NCBI RefSeq assembly: GCF_000769655.1
Contig: NZ_CP008887.1
Coordinates: forward strand, 1,674,001-1,738,000
Origin: Thermococcus eurythermalis
Lineage (GTDB): Archaea > Methanobacteriota_B > Thermococci > Thermococcales > Thermococcaceae
Length of the DNA: 64,000 nucleotides
Direction: 5' to 3'
Shown: positions 1 through 7,346 of the stretch, piece by piece
Layout of the letters: each line of letters starts with the position of its first letter
Position numbering within the stretch: position 1 is the stretch's first letter
Notes under the pieces: model-generated
What the model saw: only the letters and a program-made list of their open reading frames with translations
What the model was told of the DNA's origin: nothing
The model's database searches: none
Program-made: the position numbers and the translations under genes

Positions 1-1065
1 GGAAAAGCCAGGGACCAATAGTGTTAAGGAACAGTGGCAAGGACATGGTTCTCTGGAACCCATATTTGTTCCCAACAGTCACAGAGAGGTCGTTGATAGT
101 AATTGTGAGCTTATTGGTATTGAACTGATGGTACAATTTTGCTTCTACATCGGCTACCACTTTCTCCAAGGCATCCTTCGCAAGCTGGTAGTAAGTTAGC
201 TTCAAGTCTTCCGGTTCCTGAATTGCATACTTAAGTATCCTCTTAATCCTGTGCTTTCTGTTTTCAGGAAAGTTGAATGTCTCCATGACGAGTTCATTAA
301 GGGAGTAAATCTTATCTGCAAGACCACCTTTGGAGTGAGTCCAGATTGTGTATTTCCTCCTTAGTGATTCAATCTCAATGGAAGGCTCGAACATTGGCTC
401 AAGCTTCAGAAACTCCCTTACTACCCCAAAGTTAGTCTCAAGCCTTGGATATGCGGTTAGCAGATACTTGTAGTGAATGTTCCTCGTGCTGATGATAAAG
501 AACGTGTAGTAGTTGTGAGCTGCACTAAAGTTTGCGGATGCCAGATATAGTTCCCCGATAGCTTTTACAAACTCACGGGGGTTCCTAACGAGGTCATATG
601 GAGAAAAACTCGTGGGTACCGTGATAAGAGCCTTTGAAAGGATATCTTTCGAAAGGTGGTTTGCTTTTTTGAGGAATTTCAGAAACTCAACTGAGTCCTC
701 ATCAATAAAGCGAACTTGACAAATTTGGAGTGCACCTTCATGTTCATTGGCTTTTAGCATATCTCTGAGCTTGTCAAATTCTGTAATCCCTGCTCCATAT
801 ACCGACCACACAAGCCATGAAAGAGCATTTTCAGAGGGCCCCTCCTCTGTTACTCCCCCTATGAAAAACTTTCTGTATTCTTCAGGAACCTCAGAAAGCC
901 TTTCTCCCTCCCATGTCTTAAGATGCTCCCTAAACTGTAGCAACGCTTCAGTAATGGTGTATATCCTGCCAATGTACTTCTCTATGTACTTCCTCCAAGC
1001 ACTTACATCCCAATAGCGGAACTCAGGTACATTGTCATAGTAGCTCTCCATGTCTCTCACCATGG
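1..1065 (-). CDS. Hypothetical protein, 3' end beyond the window
   Basis: An uninterrupted minus-strand frame of 355 codons runs from an ATG at 1065 to the left edge of the window, so the C-terminus is missing. A second in-frame ATG lies at 1053. The protein looks soluble, rich in aromatic and charged residues, with no signal peptide, membrane segment or motif I recognise. An archaeal TATA-like stretch (TTTAAAAC on the minus strand, about 1080-1090) lies just upstream, which suggests a very short leader. The gene is visibly more AT-rich than the housekeeping genes that follow, which is compatible with recent transfer. No function is proposed. Confidence 0.7.
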
Positions 1066-1123
1066 TGGGGTTCGTAAGTTAAGTTTTAAACATTTATTCT
1101 TGCTCAGAGATATTCTAAGATAA

Positions 1124-1258
1124 TCACGAAGTTGGTCTTTGCGTAACATTCTCTTTGGAGCTCTCGCAACGTCCACGACAAGTCTTCGCTCCTAGGGCTC
1201 TTCTCATCTCCTCACTCCAACCCTCAGGGACGGTTATCCTGAGCAATATCTCGCCCAT
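1124..1258 (-). pseudogene. Small antitoxin-like ORF, probably frameshifted
   Basis: A 44-codon frame begins MGEILLRITVPEGWSEEM, which resembles the N-terminus of short archaeal VapB-like antitoxins (a beta strand followed by a PEGW turn and a charged helix). After about residue 22 this frame turns into unlikely sequence, while the neighbouring frame continues plausibly as ERRLVVDVARAPKRML. Reading CTAG-GAG with one fewer base would join the two. I see no companion PIN-domain toxin gene next to it. The family call is inference from a short segment and is weak; the frameshift is read directly from the bases. Confidence 0.35.
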
Positions 1259-1293
1259 TCCATCACCCACCGTATTTTTTGCCCTGCCCCTAT

Positions 1294-1941
1294 TTACCTT
1301 TTCTCCTTTCTTAGCCCAAACCTAACCCAGTAATACCTCCTGCTCTCCCCTCTGGACAGGACTTCGATGTCAAAGCGCCCCTCAAAGAGCGGAGAAGCCA
1401 GGACGACGGTGTGGAACTCCCCGAACTCGCCAATTGGGTCAGCATCGGGATTCCGCTCAAGGAAGCGCTCCAAATCTCCGAGGGAGCGGAAGGTGTAGCC
1501 GAGCCACTCTTTGCCGAGCTTCTCCTGGTTCACGGCTATAATCGCGTACTCAAAGCCAGCCCCCAGGATTTCCCCGGCCAGTCTCTTAGTATCCTTGCCC
1601 CATAAGGGCTCAAGGGCTTTAACCCCAGCTTCCATAGCAAGGCGCTCAACCCAGCGATAGTGATCCTCAAGGAGGACGTCCCCCGCGATGAGGTAGTCAA
1701 CGTCGAGCGAGGAGATAAACTCGGCCAGCGCTCCGCTACCCCGCGCCATGTCAAACGTGAGGAGTTCCTTCCCCATGGCCCTCGCTAACGCCTCAAGGGC
1801 CGAGAAGTTCTCCCAGTGGGGGGAGGCTCCTATCGTCGTTTTAAGCGCAATTAAGTATGGGACATCTATTCCGCTTTTTTGGGCAAGGTGGAGCGCGTAG
1901 AGGCCATCTTTCCCGCCCGAAAAGAATGCTACGCCCTTCAA
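1294..1941 (-). CDS. dph6: Diphthine--ammonia ligase (Dph6/DUF71 family)
   Basis: The 215-residue protein catalyses, by family, the last step of diphthamide synthesis: ATP-dependent amidation of diphthine on elongation factor 2 in the cytoplasm. The N-terminal PP-loop SGGKDG lies at residues 8-13, in the adenine nucleotide alpha-hydrolase fold. The family hallmark GEFGEFHT lies near residue 172. Length matches archaeal members. Its ATG overlaps the TGA of the upstream zinc-ribbon gene by four bases (ATGA), so the two are probably translated together. The PP-loop has Gly where many relatives have Ser (SGGKDS). Other N-type ATP pyrophosphatases share the loop, but the C-terminal motif favours Dph6. 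Confidence 0.85.
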   Translation of the reverse strand: MKGVAFFSGGKDGLYALHLAQKSGIDVPYLIALKTTIGASPHWENFSALEALARAMGKELLTFDMARGSGALAEFISSLDVDYLIAGDVLLEDHYRWVERLAMEAGVKALEPLWGKDTKRLAGEILGAGFEYAIIAVNQEKLGKEWLGYTFRSLGDLERFLERNPDADPIGEFGEFHTVVLASPLFEGRFDIEVLSRGESRRYYWVRFGLRKEKR

Positions 1942-2189
1942 ATCCTTCCCTCCAGCTTTAACTGCTCGTACTCCTCTCTAAGCTTTGCAACCGTCTCGGC
2001 ATCAACGTAGGGTATCAACGCCCCGCAATCGAGGCAGAGCCAGCCCTTCCCGTAGACGGCACCCTTCAGCAGGCCCGTGGTCTTGCTCTTCCAGGGCGGA
2101 ACCCAGAAGTAAGTGGAATACCCGTGGCTCTCAGTTTTGCTCGGCACCATCGTCCCTCCGCAGAACGGACACTTCCTTGTCTCAACCAC
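1938..2189 (-). CDS. Small zinc-ribbon protein of unknown function
   Basis: An 83-residue protein with two CxxC knuckles, CPFCGG near residue 7 and CLDCGALIP near residue 50, separated by about 40 residues, which is the pattern of a zinc ribbon. The longer frame reaches an ATG at 2264, but I prefer the GTG at 2189: it has a GGTGG ribosome site six bases upstream and a TATA-like GGATAAAAAG about 30 bases upstream, while the extra residues look non-coding. It overlaps dph6 by four bases. Similar small two-knuckle proteins are common in Thermococcales and uncharacterised. No function is proposed. Confidence 0.7.
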   Translation of the reverse strand: MVETRKCPFCGGTMVPSKTESHGYSTYFWVPPWKSKTTGLLKGAVYGKGWLCLDCGALIPYVDAETVAKLREEYEQLKLEGRI

Positions 2190-2294
2190 CGGAACCACCA
2201 AACCTATAAACCCCCCGGACTTTTTATCCATTATGCCCAACTCGTGAAGGAAACACAATACCAAGAGTCACCATTAAACAAGGGAGGCCACAAA

Positions 2295-3179
2295 ATGGAG
2301 CCAACTGCCATTTTCCTCCTTGCCCTGCTATGGGACTTTCTCCTCGGGGAGCCGCCGGCCAAACTCCACCCCGTAGTGTGGTTCGGGAGCATAGCGGGCT
2401 TTCTAGACAGGAGATGGAAGAGAAGAGGCCCAGTTCTCGATTTCCTCGCAGGAGCTTTTACAACCCTCATTGTGGTGGCCTTTGCCCTTGTGCTCTCAAC
2501 AGTCCCATTTTACCTCCCGTTCCCTCTCAACTACGCCCTTGCGGTTTACCTCCTCAAAAGCTCCTTTGCAGTGAGGAGCCTGTACAAGCACGTCGCAAGA
2601 ACAGTAACAGAGGACATTGAGGAAAAGCGGAAGGCCGTCTCGATGATAGTGAGCAGAGACACCAGCACCCTCGACGGGGCCCACCTGAACTCGGCCGCGA
2701 TAGAGAGCCTTGCCGAGAACCTCAACGACTCCGTTGTTGCCCCGCTCTTTTACTTCCTCCTTTTTGGTCTTCCAGGGGCATTAGTTTACCGCGCTGTGAA
2801 CACCCTCGATGCCATGCTCGGGTACAGGAACGAGCGCTACGAGTTCTTCGGCAAGTTCCCGGCGAGAGTTGACGACGTCCTCAACTTTATCCCTGCTAGG
2901 CTGACGGTTCTCCTCTACCTCCCGCTCGGCGGAAGGAAGGTATTCGGGCACTACCTCCTCGCGAGATTCAAACTCAACTCCGACAAGCCCATTTCAGCCA
3001 TGAGTGCCGTCCTCGACGTGTGGCTTGAAAAGCCCGGCCTCTATCGGTTTCCTGGCAGGACGCCGAAGAACGAGGACATAAAGCGGGCGTTGAAGGTTTA
3101 TCTGATCGTTGTTGGAGAATGGGTCGCGATCGTCCTGATACTTCTAATGCTGGAGGTGGTTCCATGCTTGAGCCCGTGA
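2295..3179 (+). CDS. cbiB: Adenosylcobinamide-phosphate synthase CbiB/CobD family
   Basis: A 294-residue integral membrane protein matching CbiB, which joins aminopropanol phosphate (or ethanolamine phosphate) to adenosylcobyric acid in cobamide synthesis or salvage. The N-terminus [19 protein letters not shown] and the central block [20 protein letters not shown] are characteristic, the latter an acidic, probably catalytic loop. Several hydrophobic segments lie at about 60-85, 150-165, 205-220 and 265-285. The ATG at 2295 follows a GGGAGG site; upstream codons in the longer frame lie in the divergent promoter region. It overlaps the next gene by 16 bases, and that gene supplies the predicted substrate. 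Confidence 0.88.
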   Translation: MEPTAIFLLALLWDFLLGEPPAKLHPVVWFGSIAGFLDRRWKRRGPVLDFLAGAFTTLIVVAFALVLSTVPFYLPFPLNYALAVYLLKSSFAVRSLYKHVARTVTEDIEEKRKAVSMIVSRDTSTLDGAHLNSAAIESLAENLNDSVVAPLFYFLLFGLPGALVYRAVNTLDAMLGYRNERYEFFGKFPARVDDVLNFIPARLTVLLYLPLGGRKVFGHYLLARFKLNSDKPISAMSAVLDVWLEKPGLYRFPGRTPKNEDIKRALKVYLIVVGEWVAIVLILLMLEVVPCLSP

Positions 3180-4132
3180 AGTTCTCGGCCTATCACGGCG
3201 GTGCGAGGGAGGAAGGACTGCTCGACTTTTCCGCGTCGCTGAACCCCTACCCCCCTGAGTGGCTCGACGAGATGTTTAAGCGCGCGAAGGAGATAAGCAA
3301 CCACTATCCCTACTACAAGGGGCTTGAGGAGGAACTGGCTGAGCTTGTAGGCGAGCCGCTGACGGTCACCGCGGGCATTACTGAGGCGCTCTACCTCATT
3401 GGAATCCTAGCGCTACGGGGTAGAAAGGTCATAATCCCCCGCCACACCTACGGCGAGTACGAGCGCGCGGCGAGGATTTTCGGGGCGGAGGTCATCAAAG
3501 GCCCGAACGAGCCCGAAAAGCTGGCCGAGCTCGTTGAGAGAGATTCTGTGGTGTTCTTCTGCAACCCGAACAACCCTGACGGGAAGTTCTACCGCGTTAG
3601 GGAGCTCAGGCCGCTCCTCGATGCGGTGGAAGAGAAAGAGGCGCTCCTCGTCCTGGACGAGGCCTTCATAGACTTCGTGCAGAAACCGGAGAGCCCAGAA
3701 GGGGAAAACATCGTGAAGCTTCGAACCTTCACAAAGAGCTACGGCCTGCCGGGGATAAGGGTCGGCTACGTCACCGGCTTTGAGAAGGCCTTCAGGAGCG
3801 TGAGAATGCCCTGGGGCATAGGCTCGACGGGGGTTGCTTTCCTTGAGTCCCTTATCAAAGATGGCTTCGAGCACCTCAGGAGAACTATGCCCCTCATCTG
3901 GCGCGAGAAGGAGAGACTTGAGAAGGCACTCGGCGTGAAAAGCGACGCGAACTTCTTCATCAAGCGTGTTGGGAATGCGGGAGAGTTCGTGAGGGCGATG
4001 AAAAAACGGGGAATCCTGGTGAGGAGCTGTGAGAGCTTCGGCCTGCCGGAATACATCAGATTTTCAGTCAGGAGGCCAGAGGAGAACGGCATCTTAATTG
4101 AGGCCTTCAGGGAGCTTGGGGAAAGGTTTTAA
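3164..4132 (+). CDS. cobD: PLP-dependent threonine-phosphate decarboxylase (CobD/HisC-like)
   Basis: A 322-residue fold-type I PLP enzyme. The Schiff-base lysine is Lys191 in [17 protein letters not shown] (near residue 131) and DEAFIDF (near 170) are cofactor-binding motifs. By sequence alone it could be a histidinol-phosphate aminotransferase, but it overlaps cbiB and the YHGG motif near the N-terminus is common in Salmonella-type CobD, which decarboxylates L-threonine O-3-phosphate to (R)-1-amino-2-propanol phosphate. The ATG at 3164 has a strong GGAGGTGG site. Aminopropanol phosphate is the substrate of the upstream enzyme, so the pair probably acts together on the nucleotide-loop arm of cobamides. 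Confidence 0.75.
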   Translation: MLEPVKFSAYHGGAREEGLLDFSASLNPYPPEWLDEMFKRAKEISNHYPYYKGLEEELAELVGEPLTVTAGITEALYLIGILALRGRKVIIPRHTYGEYERAARIFGAEVIKGPNEPEKLAELVERDSVVFFCNPNNPDGKFYRVRELRPLLDAVEEKEALLVLDEAFIDFVQKPESPEGENIVKLRTFTKSYGLPGIRVGYVTGFEKAFRSVRMPWGIGSTGVAFLESLIKDGFEHLRRTMPLIWREKERLEKALGVKSDANFFIKRVGNAGEFVRAMKKRGILVRSCESFGLPEYIRFSVRRPEENGILIEAFRELGERF

Positions 4133-4163
4133 CCTGAACCACGTTTCAAGTTTTGGTGGTGCG

Positions 4164-4910
4164 ATGCACGAGCTCTACACCGTTCTGGCTGAATACTACG
4201 ATGCGATTTACAGAAGGAGAGTGGAGCGGGTTTCCAGGGAGATAGACTTCGTGGAGGAGCTCTTCCAGAAGGAGGCAGAGCGCGAGGTGAAGAAAGTCCT
4301 CGACCTCGCCTGCGGGACGGGAATCCCGACGCTTGAACTCGCGAGACGCGGATATCAGGTCATCGGCCTTGACCTCCACGAAGAGATGCTCGCGGTTGCG
4401 AGGAGAAAGGCCGGGGCGGAGGGACTCAACATCGAGTTCGTTCAGGAGGACGCTCTCGAAATCGGCTTTGAGGAGGAGTTTGACGCCGTGACGATGTTCT
4501 TCTCATCAATTATGTATTTCGATGATTCTACAATTCAGGAATTATTTAATTCTGTAAAGCGGGCCATAAGACCAGGCGGGGTCTTCATAGCAGACTTCCC
4601 GTGCTGGTTCTACGGCGGGAGCGACGGCCCGATAGTATGGGACGAACGGAAGGGCGACGAGCGGCTGGTGATTACCGACTGGCGCAAGGTTGAACCCGCA
4701 TTCCAGAAGCTCCACTTCAAGAGGCTCGTGCAAATTTTAAAGCCTGACGGGAGCGTTAAGGCCTTCATGGTGGACGACGAGCTCAACATCTACACCCCGA
4801 GGGAGATGAGACTTCTGGCGGAAAAGCACTTCAGGAAGGTCAAAATCTACGGGGACGGGCACGAGCTGAGGCCCAACGACCGGCGTTATTGGTTGGTGAC
4901 GGTGAAATGA
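4164..4910 (+). CDS. Class I SAM-dependent methyltransferase
   Basis: A 248-residue cytoplasmic methyltransferase. Motif I is VLDLACGTGIPTLELARRG (around residues 47-65), followed by the acidic end of strand 2 in VIGLDLHEEML and motif III/IV segments around VTMFFSSIMYF and PGGVFIADFPCW. This is the Methyltransf_11/25 pattern; the substrate cannot be deduced. The ATG at 4164 has a GGTGGTG site and a TATA-like GGTTTTAACC about 35 bases upstream, so it has its own promoter despite starting only 31 bases after the previous stop. Confidence 0.8.
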   Translation: MHELYTVLAEYYDAIYRRRVERVSREIDFVEELFQKEAEREVKKVLDLACGTGIPTLELARRGYQVIGLDLHEEMLAVARRKAGAEGLNIEFVQEDALEIGFEEEFDAVTMFFSSIMYFDDSTIQELFNSVKRAIRPGGVFIADFPCWFYGGSDGPIVWDERKGDERLVITDWRKVEPAFQKLHFKRLVQILKPDGSVKAFMVDDELNIYTPREMRLLAEKHFRKVKIYGDGHELRPNDRRYWLVTVK

Positions 4911-4970
4911 TGCAACTTTAAAAAGTAATCTCCTTTTGATTGCCTTCACCGTGTTAATATTTTCGATAGA

Positions 4971-4983
4971 AAACTTTTAAGAT
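4971..4983 (+). promoter_or_regulatory. TATA box of the toxin/immunity-like cassette
   Basis: AAAACTTTTAAG preceded by an A-rich BRE-like stretch. Transcription starting about 25 bases downstream would give a leader of roughly 20 bases before the GGAGGTGA site of the signal-peptide ORF. I see no comparable TATA box between the later genes of the cassette, so this is the likely single promoter for 5025-7125. Confidence 0.5.
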
Positions 4984-5024
4984 CTGGATTTATTATCTGC
5001 ATGAACAACATTGGAGGTGAATCC

Positions 5025-5138
5025 ATGGGTGGGAAGAAGTTTTTAGCCTTGGCTTTGGTGGTCCTCTTCCTTGGAATGACAATCAGCGGGGCAAGTGCCA
5101 CTGCCACCTTTGTTAATTCAACCGCTAATAGCATGTGA
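5025..5138 (+). CDS. Orphan signal-peptide ORF coupled to the toxin-like gene
   Basis: A 37-codon frame with a strong GGAGGTGA site five bases before its ATG. Residues 1-24 are a textbook Sec signal peptide (MGGKKFLALALVVLFLGMTI, then SGASA), followed by a short Asn/Thr-rich tail. Its TGA overlaps the GTG of the next gene in GTGA, so translation is probably coupled. One extra G at ATG|TGAAG would fuse it in frame to the downstream protein and give that protein a normal export signal. It is therefore either a tiny secreted peptide or the detached first exon-like piece of a frameshifted secreted toxin; I favour the latter. Confidence 0.6.
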   Translation: MGGKKFLALALVVLFLGMTISGASATATFVNSTANSM

Positions 5139-6052
5139 AGCTTCCGTCAAAACCCCATCCAAAAAAGCCAGGAGACGAGATACGGCCTCAATTTGCGTGG
5201 ATTCCAATAATAATAGCAGTGGGATATTTAATATATACTTTCACTGTCCATGATGACGTTGTAAAATGGTTAAAGGAACACTTCGGTGATAAAGTCGCAA
5301 AAACTTATGACCTAGCAGTGTTTGCGTTGGGATTCGTTATACCATCGGGTGAAATCAGATGGGAGGCAGAGATAGTAAAGGACGGGAGCAGACTCACAAA
5401 ACTTATAATCAAAGCAAAGAATACTGCTGGGGAAGTACTAAAAACCGTATCTTTCTCCAAGGGAGCAATCGACAATCTAGCAAAGGCAGGGTTACTGCAG
5501 GAAACTGCAGAAAACAAGCAAATATGGATAAATCTCGTAAAGTATTCTGAAAAGTTCAGGCTATCCACTGACAAAACTGCCAGGATAATATCAAAAATTT
5601 CCGAGAAGGGAGTCAAAAAAGGATATATACGCGCAATGTTGCGGAGAGGTACAAATCCAAAGGCGCTCGAAAAGCTCGCAAATGAATATTTGCCATACTG
5701 GAGAGGTACTGTCTCAGGAGTCCATCAGATTGTGGACGTTTTTGAGGCCAAGGGTATAACAACTAAAGTCGGTGGACATAAAATCCAAAACTTTGCTGTA
5801 CTCAAGCAGGGCAATTATAAGTTTGGGGGGATTCACATATTCCAGAAACATGCCACAGATTTTGATAAGGTGTTTTACACACAGACTGGAGATGACATTA
5901 TAAACTTAATCCGCAAAACACTCGAGAACCCTGACGAAGTTAAATACCTCCCCAATGAAGTCCAAGTAACGAAGAAGTTTGGCCTGTACTTCGAGAACGG
6001 CAAGGCTTATGTCAGAGAAGTCGTAGTTTCTATTAACAAAATGGGAGTATAA
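5135..6052 (+). CDS. Predicted BECR-fold ribonuclease toxin, C-terminus frameshifted
   Basis: A 305-residue, lysine- and isoleucine-rich protein starting at a GTG. It has a hydrophobic segment at residues 20-38, a weaker one at 58-72, a middle helical region and a C-terminal domain from about 225. That domain carries GGIHIFQKHATDF (His234, His239) and DDIINLIRKTLENPDE, the pattern of Barnase-EndoU-ColicinE5/D-RelE-like phage and polymorphic toxin nucleases. The frame ends in NKMGV, but the next frame continues SITTAYPKLEK, matching the conserved T-A-Y-P end of that fold, and stops at 6132, just before the next gene. One missing base in GGG at 6043-6045 explains this. The gene is AT-rich compared with neighbours. 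The family call is motif-level inference without a profile search. Confidence 0.6.
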   Translation: MKLPSKPHPKKPGDEIRPQFAWIPIIIAVGYLIYTFTVHDDVVKWLKEHFGDKVAKTYDLAVFALGFVIPSGEIRWEAEIVKDGSRLTKLIIKAKNTAGEVLKTVSFSKGAIDNLAKAGLLQETAENKQIWINLVKYSEKFRLSTDKTARIISKISEKGVKKGYIRAMLRRGTNPKALEKLANEYLPYWRGTVSGVHQIVDVFEAKGITTKVGGHKIQNFAVLKQGNYKFGGIHIFQKHATDFDKVFYTQTGDDIINLIRKTLENPDEVKYLPNEVQVTKKFGLYFENGKAYVREVVVSINKMGV

Positions 6053-6154
6053 CAACGGCGTATCCTAAACTTGAGAAAATACGAGGGCCCACTCCACGTT
6101 CGTACAATCCTTATGGAATTAATGGAAAATGACAGTTCCCGGAGGGTTCGCACC

Positions 6155-6718
6155 ATGTACGAAAACTTTATAGTGCCCAGCAGGCTTTTGCTCCTTTCTT
6201 TTACCTCATTTAGAGATTACAGTGGGACAATTCACTCAGGAGAAGCAGTGTTCCTTGTAGAACCGCTAGGCGTCAAAATAAGCATCTTCATCCCAGTTGG
6301 AGAGCACGCTGAAAAACTCTCAAAACTTGAAGGCCAGTACGTTGATATGGAAATCGACCCGCCCTACTTTGAAGCCTTCGGGCCAATGAACGCTGAAGAG
6401 CCATTTATCACTTTGGAACCGTCCGCTTCCGGGACTACGGCACTGCGCTACCGTTTGATAGGTCTTTTCAAAATCTTTGAGCCAGAGTGGGGCATCTTTG
6501 AGTGTGGAAACCTGAGGTTTCCAATCCAAGGGCGGTTGGAGACTCAAAACGGTAAGGCCCTCTTTGTGCGCGATGCCCTCAGGATAGACCTTTCGGATAT
6601 AAAAGAATGGCCCAGGAAGCCAGAACCTGTGAAAAGTGCGTGGGTTGAGCTGAGGAAAGTTAGGTTTTATGGTTACGTGTTGGAGGACTTCAGGAGGGTT
6701 AAGATATGGAAATCATAA
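6155..6718 (+). CDS. Immunity-like protein 1, paralogue of the next gene
   Basis: A 187-residue, apparently cytoplasmic protein without signal peptide. It aligns with the downstream gene along its length: LLLLSFTSFRDYSGTIHSGE against LKLISLHPFKDYTGVVHSGD, then VFLVEPLG against LFLVEPVG, and FECGNLRF in both. I choose the ATG at 6155 because GGAGGG lies eight bases upstream and because it matches the start of the paralogue; the longer TTG frame from 6071 runs through the end of the predicted toxin domain. Two tandem paralogues directly after a toxin-like gene is the usual layout of polymorphic toxin immunity genes. I do not recognise the family. Confidence 0.65.
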   Translation: MYENFIVPSRLLLLSFTSFRDYSGTIHSGEAVFLVEPLGVKISIFIPVGEHAEKLSKLEGQYVDMEIDPPYFEAFGPMNAEEPFITLEPSASGTTALRYRLIGLFKIFEPEWGIFECGNLRFPIQGRLETQNGKALFVRDALRIDLSDIKEWPRKPEPVKSAWVELRKVRFYGYVLEDFRRVKIWKS

Positions 6719-7125
6719 CCAGCAGGCTTAAACTGATATCTCTGCATCCTTTTAAGGACTATACTGGAGTTGTTCACTCCGGCGATGCCCTTTTCCTCGT
6801 GGAGCCCGTGGGAAAGATCCTGGTGGCGTTCCTGCCCGATTCAGAGGACGTTTTAAGACTTGTTGGGCGGGAAAACTCGTACGTGGATGTAGTGATTGAT
6901 TTGCAGTATTTTGAACTCGCAAGGCCTGCAAGAGAAAAGAAATTCTTGTTGGAGGAAGAACAACAAGAACGATACCGTATAACTGGACGCTTTAGAAAGG
7001 TTAAGGGAGACTGTGGTGTATTTGAGTGCGGGAACCTGAGGTTTGAGGAGTGTTTTAGCGAAGAGAGTGAATGGATTGAAATACTTGGGGCACGGTTCTA
7101 TGCCTATCTACCTGAAAGCGATTGA
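6706..7125 (+). CDS. Immunity-like protein 2, paralogue of the previous gene
   Basis: A 139-residue homologue of the upstream protein, shorter because it lacks most of the segment between FECGNLRF and the C-terminal strand. Shared features are the DYTG-VHSGDALFLVEP block at about 18-35, a middle Y-V-D-V segment, and FECGNLRF near residue 108. Its ATG sits 13 bases inside the previous gene with its own GGAGGG site, so expression is coupled. It is acidic overall, as many immunity proteins are. The role in neutralising the upstream nuclease-like protein is inference from position and duplication only. Confidence 0.65.
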   Translation: MEIITSRLKLISLHPFKDYTGVVHSGDALFLVEPVGKILVAFLPDSEDVLRLVGRENSYVDVVIDLQYFELARPAREKKFLLEEEQQERYRITGRFRKVKGDCGVFECGNLRFEECFSEESEWIEILGARFYAYLPESD

Positions 7126-7346
7126 GAAGTCCTTTCGCTCTTTGACCCCAAACTTTTTAAACCCCCGGTCCGTTTTTATACCTCGGTGGTGCATATCGTC
7201 CACCGTAACGCTGATTTCGACCTTTGAATTCCACGCGTTCCGCGCTTCTCGGTTAGCCTTTACTCCAGCACCACCGGCGTTGCTAAGATTTTTAAGGCTC
7301 CCTTCTGAGGGTATCCCATCTTTAGAAAACCGAAAGGGTGATGCCC
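7126..7346. other. Intergenic region with two TATA-like boxes before valS
   Basis: No gene is visible. CTTTTTAAACC at about 7151-7162 and TTTTTATACC at about 7174-7183 could start a transcript whose first bases include GGTGG-N10-CCACC, a small hairpin. GATTTTTAAGGC at about 7287-7298 is well placed for the valS promoter, giving a leader of roughly 30 bases. Whether the first box drives a small RNA or a longer valS leader cannot be told from sequence. Confidence 0.4.

Noticed and set aside
6071-6154. TTG-started extension of the first immunity-like gene
   Set aside because: It overlaps, in another frame, the likely true end of the toxin domain; the ATG at 6155 has a ribosome site and matches the paralogue's start.
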